64,000 nt of DNA. Source: Rhynchopus sp. YZ270_cl-10. Taxonomy: Eukaryota > Euglenozoa > Diplonemea > Diplonemida > Diplonemidae. Location of the stretch: contig OZ037882.1 of NCBI GenBank assembly GCA_964035575.1, positions 1,054,001-1,118,000 on the forward strand. Reading direction: 5' to 3'. The notes beneath the pieces are model-generated. The model was not told the DNA's origin and did no database searches. It worked only from the letters and a program-made list of their open reading frames with translations. Positions 60,104 through 64,000 of this stretch are shown piece after piece; the first letter of the stretch is position 1, and each line of letters starts with the position of its first letter. Made by a program: the position numbers and the translations under genes.

Positions 60104-62206
60104 ATGGGGATGCAGTGTCTCAATGGCGTGCTCTCCTTGGACGGGACACTGAGCACCAAACAGAAGGAGCTGCGCACACAGTTCTTCATCTTTGCCTGTG
60201 TGGGTTGTTGTACAACTTCCTTCGCTCTGTTTGCTTGGGTTGAAGAACAGATAGCGGTCCCGATCACCATGGCAGGTACACTGGTGGCACTGCTTGGGTT
60301 CAGCATTGCGCTGTTTTCAGTGCTGTGCAGGGTTCCGTTGACAACAAAGGTGGTGGTGGGCCCGCTGTACGTCATCACATGTGGACTGCTGATGTGGGAT
60401 ATGAGTGGACGAACAATCTCCACTTATCAGTGGCCTCTGCTTGTGTTGATTGTCGACATGCTGCTTGTGATGCAGGTGCCCACACAGTACAGTCTGGGTC
60501 TTGTGTGTGTCATAGTGCTCTGGTTACTGCTGCTTGGTGTTGAGGAGAGCTTCAGGTTTGGGCTGTATGACATTCCCGGGTTGCCTCGACAGGAGGGCAA
60601 GTACGGACGGCTGTATTACTTGGAGGCTATGATTGCCTGTGAGACACCTCCCTGTCCTGTTTCGTTCCCTACATCTCGCCTGACAGCTTCAGTTTCTGTC
60701 TTTGCGATTGACTTCATCGTGACGCGTGGATTTGCACGTGAGGTGCTGAAGGAGCAGACAGCAATGGAGCGGACGATCAACACCGTGCAGGAGATCGCCT
60801 CACTCCTGGCAAGGTACGACGTGGAGAAGGTGGCTGAGCTGCTGAAGGCGCATGAGGGTGACCTGCCTGAGGGGATGACAGATGCATTGAGGGGATTGGA
60901 GGAGAACCTGCGGAAGTACCGTCCCTACCTCCCTGCTGCGCTGTTTGAGGCTGAGGTGGATGAGGACGGTGTGCAGCAGTCGGCAGTGGCACCGCCTGGG
61001 ATTGACAGCGAGACAGCAACGATTGTGTTCACAGACATCCGTGCGTCGACGTCAATCTGGGAGAACGCACCTGAGGGGATGCGTGCTGGACTGCAGATCC
61101 ACAATGCTGTGATGCGTGATGTGATGCGGATGTGTGGTGGGTACGAGGTGAAGACCATCGGCGACGCATTCATGATTGCCTTTGCATCCACTTTCGACGG
61201 TGTGGCGTTTGGGTTGCGTGTGCAAGAGCGTCTGTTTGAAGCAGACTGGCCTGCGTCTCTGCTTGAGGATGCACCAATCTGCTGTCGGCAGGGGTCGCTG
61301 TGGGGTGGTCTGACTGTGCGCATTGGTGTGAACACTGGCCCTGTGACTGCGGAGCAGAACACACTGACGGGACGGACAGACTACTTCGGACACACAGTGA
61401 ACGTTGCGTCACGCCTTGAGAGCACATGCACACCTGGTGCTGTGGCTGTGCCGTCTGACCTGTGGACGTCTGTGTCTGGGTCGTGCAGTGCTGTTGCTGG
61501 TGTGCCTGAGGCAGTTCACTTGAAGGGTGTGTCTGGGAGCACGTTGGTGTGCTGTGTGTGGCCTGTGTCACTTGGGGGACGAAGGGAGACACCACTTTGC
61601 GAGTCTTCAGCACATGCGAAGCGTAGAATGAATATTTTGAAATGTAGTTCGTTTGCTTCATCGACGGACATGCTTGCTGTCCCAGGGTCACACACACGTG
61701 AGATATCCGGAACTGTGGGAGTTGCACAGCTTGCAGTGGGTGACGTGGGACACAACACAGCTTTCGCACAAATGAGCTTCAAACTCACGACACTGACGAT
61801 CTCACTGGAGCAGAGTGGAGGGAGTCTGGTGACGCTGCTTGGGAACTGTGTGTGTGTTGGGTGGAACGTGTCACGTTCTGCACCTGCACACATGGAGAAC
61901 GCGATACGGTTTGTGCAGCGCATGTCTGTGAAGTCAGCACTTCACGGGGCTGGTCTTGCAAGCGGTCCTGTGCAGCACGGGGATGTTGGTGCACGGAGCC
62001 AGCGCTTTGTGACTGTGATGGGGGATGTGGTGCGTCGGAGTTGGGCGCTGTGCGAGGAGGCTGTGCGTGACGGGGTTGTGTGTCTGTACGAGCCTCCTGA
62101 AGGGACAACACTGCCGTCTGCACTTGACGACGTTCTTGTCCAGCACAAGGGGTCTGGCTACAGAGTCGTTGCGTCAGACAACCAAGAACGGGACAACGTT
62201 TTGTAA
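60104..62206 (+). CDS. Membrane adenylyl cyclase, copy 3 (700 aa, intact)
   Basis: Same architecture as copy 1: six helices, YRPYLP linker, complete class III cyclase domain with FTDI, VKTIGDAF, TDYFGHTVNVASR, and a degenerate second domain. Copies differ mostly in the first extracytoplasmic loop (after ACVGCCTTSFALFAWVEEQI) and in the linker between the two cyclase domains, while the catalytic domain DNA is nearly identical. That pattern fits gene conversion over the catalytic part. The frame is open upstream to 60005, but that part is not conserved. Acts in cAMP signalling; the signal it senses is unknown. Confidence 0.88.
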   Translation: MGMQCLNGVLSLDGTLSTKQKELRTQFFIFACVGCCTTSFALFAWVEEQIAVPITMAGTLVALLGFSIALFSVLCRVPLTTKVVVGPLYVITCGLLMWDMSGRTISTYQWPLLVLIVDMLLVMQVPTQYSLGLVCVIVLWLLLLGVEESFRFGLYDIPGLPRQEGKYGRLYYLEAMIACETPPCPVSFPTSRLTASVSVFAIDFIVTRGFAREVLKEQTAMERTINTVQEIASLLARYDVEKVAELLKAHEGDLPEGMTDALRGLEENLRKYRPYLPAALFEAEVDEDGVQQSAVAPPGIDSETATIVFTDIRASTSIWENAPEGMRAGLQIHNAVMRDVMRMCGGYEVKTIGDAFMIAFASTFDGVAFGLRVQERLFEADWPASLLEDAPICCRQGSLWGGLTVRIGVNTGPVTAEQNTLTGRTDYFGHTVNVASRLESTCTPGAVAVPSDLWTSVSGSCSAVAGVPEAVHLKGVSGSTLVCCVWPVSLGGRRETPLCESSAHAKRRMNILKCSSFASSTDMLAVPGSHTREISGTVGVAQLAVGDVGHNTAFAQMSFKLTTLTISLEQSGGSLVTLLGNCVCVGWNVSRSAPAHMENAIRFVQRMSVKSALHGAGLASGPVQHGDVGARSQRFVTVMGDVVRRSWALCEEAVRDGVVCLYEPPEGTTLPSALDDVLVQHKGSGYRVVASDNQERDNVL

Positions 62207-62504
62207 CGGGGTTTTCTTGCTGGTGGTTTCATAAGGTTACAGGGACATGACGCGACGTGCTCGAGAGACGGTTGAATGTAGGAAAATTATGTCAATTATC
62301 CACAAATCGACGATGGTGCCGTACAGAGTGTTATGCGACACCCTCAGAAGCAGATCCCCCACCACACCAAAATCAGCATCGTAGAACATGACCGTGAACG
62401 TGAAAGTGTACCGGAAGGGCTAGAAGGGCGCGGCACACGCACGCTCGAAACAATTCTCCCGCTTGCCAGAGTATCATAATATCCTGCTGCCTGCGTAGTC
62501 GATG
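62207..62504. other. 3' flank of cyclase copy 3
   Basis: Contains the second copy of the minus-strand fragment (62300-62425). No other feature. Confidence 0.4.
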
Positions 62505-62830
62505 GTGAAAGGTTTCGAACACACGTGGCCTTGGTACGACCGCTCCTGGTGGCAGAGAGTCGCTGTCAATCCTTTACAGGTAATTGACAAGATGTTGCCG
62601 ATGTACTTTTCTAGTACGGTGCAACACAGGTGTTGCCCACCACAGTGACGATGGCGACGGGGGTGGTCTTTTCCAAGCCTCCACGAACGTCGTCATGTGT
62701 ATCACTGTAAGACCTCCTGCATCGCACAGCATGCTTTTTCTGATGAACAAAAAACAAAATAGCCAAACCCGTAAACCCGCAAACTTTGCCAATATTTCAA
62801 AATTATCCTTTTCTTGTCCCCTTTTTTGAC
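62505..62830 (+). other. 5' block of a fourth cyclase unit, rest absent
   Basis: Best-preserved copy of the upstream block: ATGGTGAAAGGTTTCGAACA starts at 62500-62503, TTTACAG|GTAATT is at about 62580, then the VTMATGVVFSKPP reading and a GTAAGACC donor-like site. Homology ends near 62825 where the cyclase body would follow, so the array stops by truncation. Confidence 0.45.
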
Positions 62831-63273
62831 ACTCCACGATTGGCACTATTATGGACCGAATTAAGAACCAAATGAGACTCCAAAATCTGAAACGCACCAT
62901 ACTGTATACTCGGATACTAATTTGTCACGTGCGAAGTCACTAAGTCGATTGGTCATAAATAATGTTAGTCATTCCCACAGGATCTGTGTCACAGCAAAAG
63001 AAGATTTACTTGTAAGTCCATCCTTGAGTGATACTTTCTGTATTAGCACTGCAACCGATCCTCAGTAGGGACGGAAGCGGCCTAGGCCGTTCACACACGA
63101 AGCCTCCCCTGATATCAGCCGGTCCCAGGGAGAGAGTGTTCCTAGCTGTGCTCCGCAGAACCCCCTTGGTCTGCAGCGTGTTTTCTCAAGGCCAACATCC
63201 TGACCACCCTTTCCACTTCTCTCAGCACCAGCTCCCCGTCTGTGGTCCCAAAACATCTTTACTGGGGGGGAGC
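62831..63273. other. Intergenic
   Basis: No recognised gene. Frames at 63028-63276 overlap on both strands without support. Confidence 0.4.
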
Positions 63274-63300
63274 TAATACAAGTACCGGGTACTTGTATTA
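63274..63300. repeat. 27-bp perfect palindrome
   Basis: TAATACAAGTACC, a central G, then GGTACTTGTATTA. The half GGTACTTGTATTA recurs at 63353-63365. Confidence 0.85.
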
Positions 63301-63379
63301 ACCGGGTAAAACTAATAGATCCGGGTTTTTCAAAAATAAAAAAGGTGATGGGGGTACTTGTATTAAAAACCTTTTCCCT

Positions 63380-64000
63380 GTACATTTTGTATGGGGGGAA
63401 AAATTTTTTTTTGTATGGGCCAACGCCTTAGCAAAAATCCGAAAAATCGAGAAAAGAGAAAAGAGAAAAGGTGTGAAGCAGGCTTCGTGCTAACTTTTGA
63501 AAAAACCCTGAAAAATCATGTTTCGGGCCCAAAAAAACGCACCTCAAATAGTTGCGACGGGTAATGTCTGGGGTGAAAAAACAGTGTTTTGTGGCATTTC
63601 CGAGACAATCCCGCGCTGTGGTGGGGCATATTCGGAAAAATAGACAAAATTTTAGTGACTTAAATTTTCACAAAATATGAACCCAGACTCCTAAACAAGG
63701 GGCATTTTCAGTCTGAAAACCCAAATTCAGATGACATTGTGGTATTTTTGACTGGGAACAGGTAGCGCCGCAGGTGCACGGTACCCAACTTTTTTCGTTT
63801 TTTCTTTTCTCTTTTATCTGCTTTCTTTTGATTGCGCGAGCTGATTGCTCTCCGCGGTGGGGTCACATGTGGGTACAAAAACACTCTAAAGTACCCTTAC
63901 TATGAAATATGAGATTCTCTGGTTTTGGTAAAGAAACCCCGGAAAAACGCACCACAAAAATATCCAAAAATCCCGGGCCAAGGGCCAACAATTAGCGCAA
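63380..64000. repeat. Degenerate satellite-like sequence to window end
   Basis: Phrases such as TGTATGGGCCAACGCCTTAG and GCAAAAATCCGAAAAATCGA resemble 35885-35930. GTAGCGCCGCAGGTGCACGG at 63762 is an inverted copy of the GCGTACCGTGCGCC family. No gene. Confidence 0.5.

Noticed and set aside
53649-62206. Guanylyl rather than adenylyl cyclase
   Set aside because: The adenine-selecting Lys (VKTIGD) and Asp (TDYFG) are present; guanylyl cyclases usually have Glu and Cys there.
1-64000. tRNA, rRNA or other standard RNA genes
   Set aside because: None recognised on reading both strands; no convincing tRNA B-box context was found.

Overview
The window is nuclear DNA of a unicellular eukaryote. It has spliceosomal introns (GT..AG, donors often GTATGT or GTGTGT), eukaryotic protein families (ankyrin, annexin, Arf, class III cyclase, an eIF3j-like protein), AT-rich repeat-laden spacers and no operons. 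The lineage cannot be fixed from the sequence. Intron-bearing protists with tandem ankyrin, LRR, annexin and cyclase families (some free-living metamonads, for instance) are a guess only. I see no rRNA or tRNA gene and no CRISPR array.

Layout. (1) 0-1.8 kb: dispersed hairpin repeats. (2) 1.8-22.9 kb: a head-to-tail array of six ankyrin-repeat genes on the + strand, each with the same leader and the same hairpin-rich spacer. The genes differ mainly in the number of a three-ankyrin super-unit, and several carry small indels. Two terminal-inverted-repeat (TIR) elements sit in spacers with clean target duplications. One (3321-4159) carries its own two-exon minus-strand gene. The other (20454-22506) contains a broken reverse-transcriptase-like region. 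(3) 22.9-37.4 kb: a repeat-dominated stretch with GCGAAGC hairpin clusters, pure 5-, 7- and 8-bp microsatellites, CACGATCGTG palindromes, and piggyBac-like and hAT-like remnants. Three phase-compatible exons (signal peptide, ectodomain, transmembrane segment plus tail) suggest one type I membrane-protein gene spread over 14 kb. A GC-rich proline-rich gene lies inside its second intron. (4) 38-43.2 kb: a ubiquitin-like/LRR protein, an eIF3j-like protein and a coiled-coil protein. (5) 43.9-52.4 kb: an Arf pseudogene, a multi-exon gene of unknown function, a four-exon EF-hand-like/coiled-coil/annexin gene, and three small TIR elements. (6) 53.6-62.8 kb: three tandem membrane adenylyl cyclases, the middle one frameshifted in a TG tract, with repeated upstream blocks and the 5' block of a fourth copy. 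(7) 62.8-64 kb: repeats only.

The most unusual signal is a set of short structured repeats. One family (A/C modules) keeps RNA-type UUCG or CUCG tetraloop hairpins, with one stem reversed by compensatory changes. Another set of unrelated repeats shares the DNA mini-hairpin core GCGAAGC. Gene models with introns were built by eye from splice signals and phase agreement and need transcript support.
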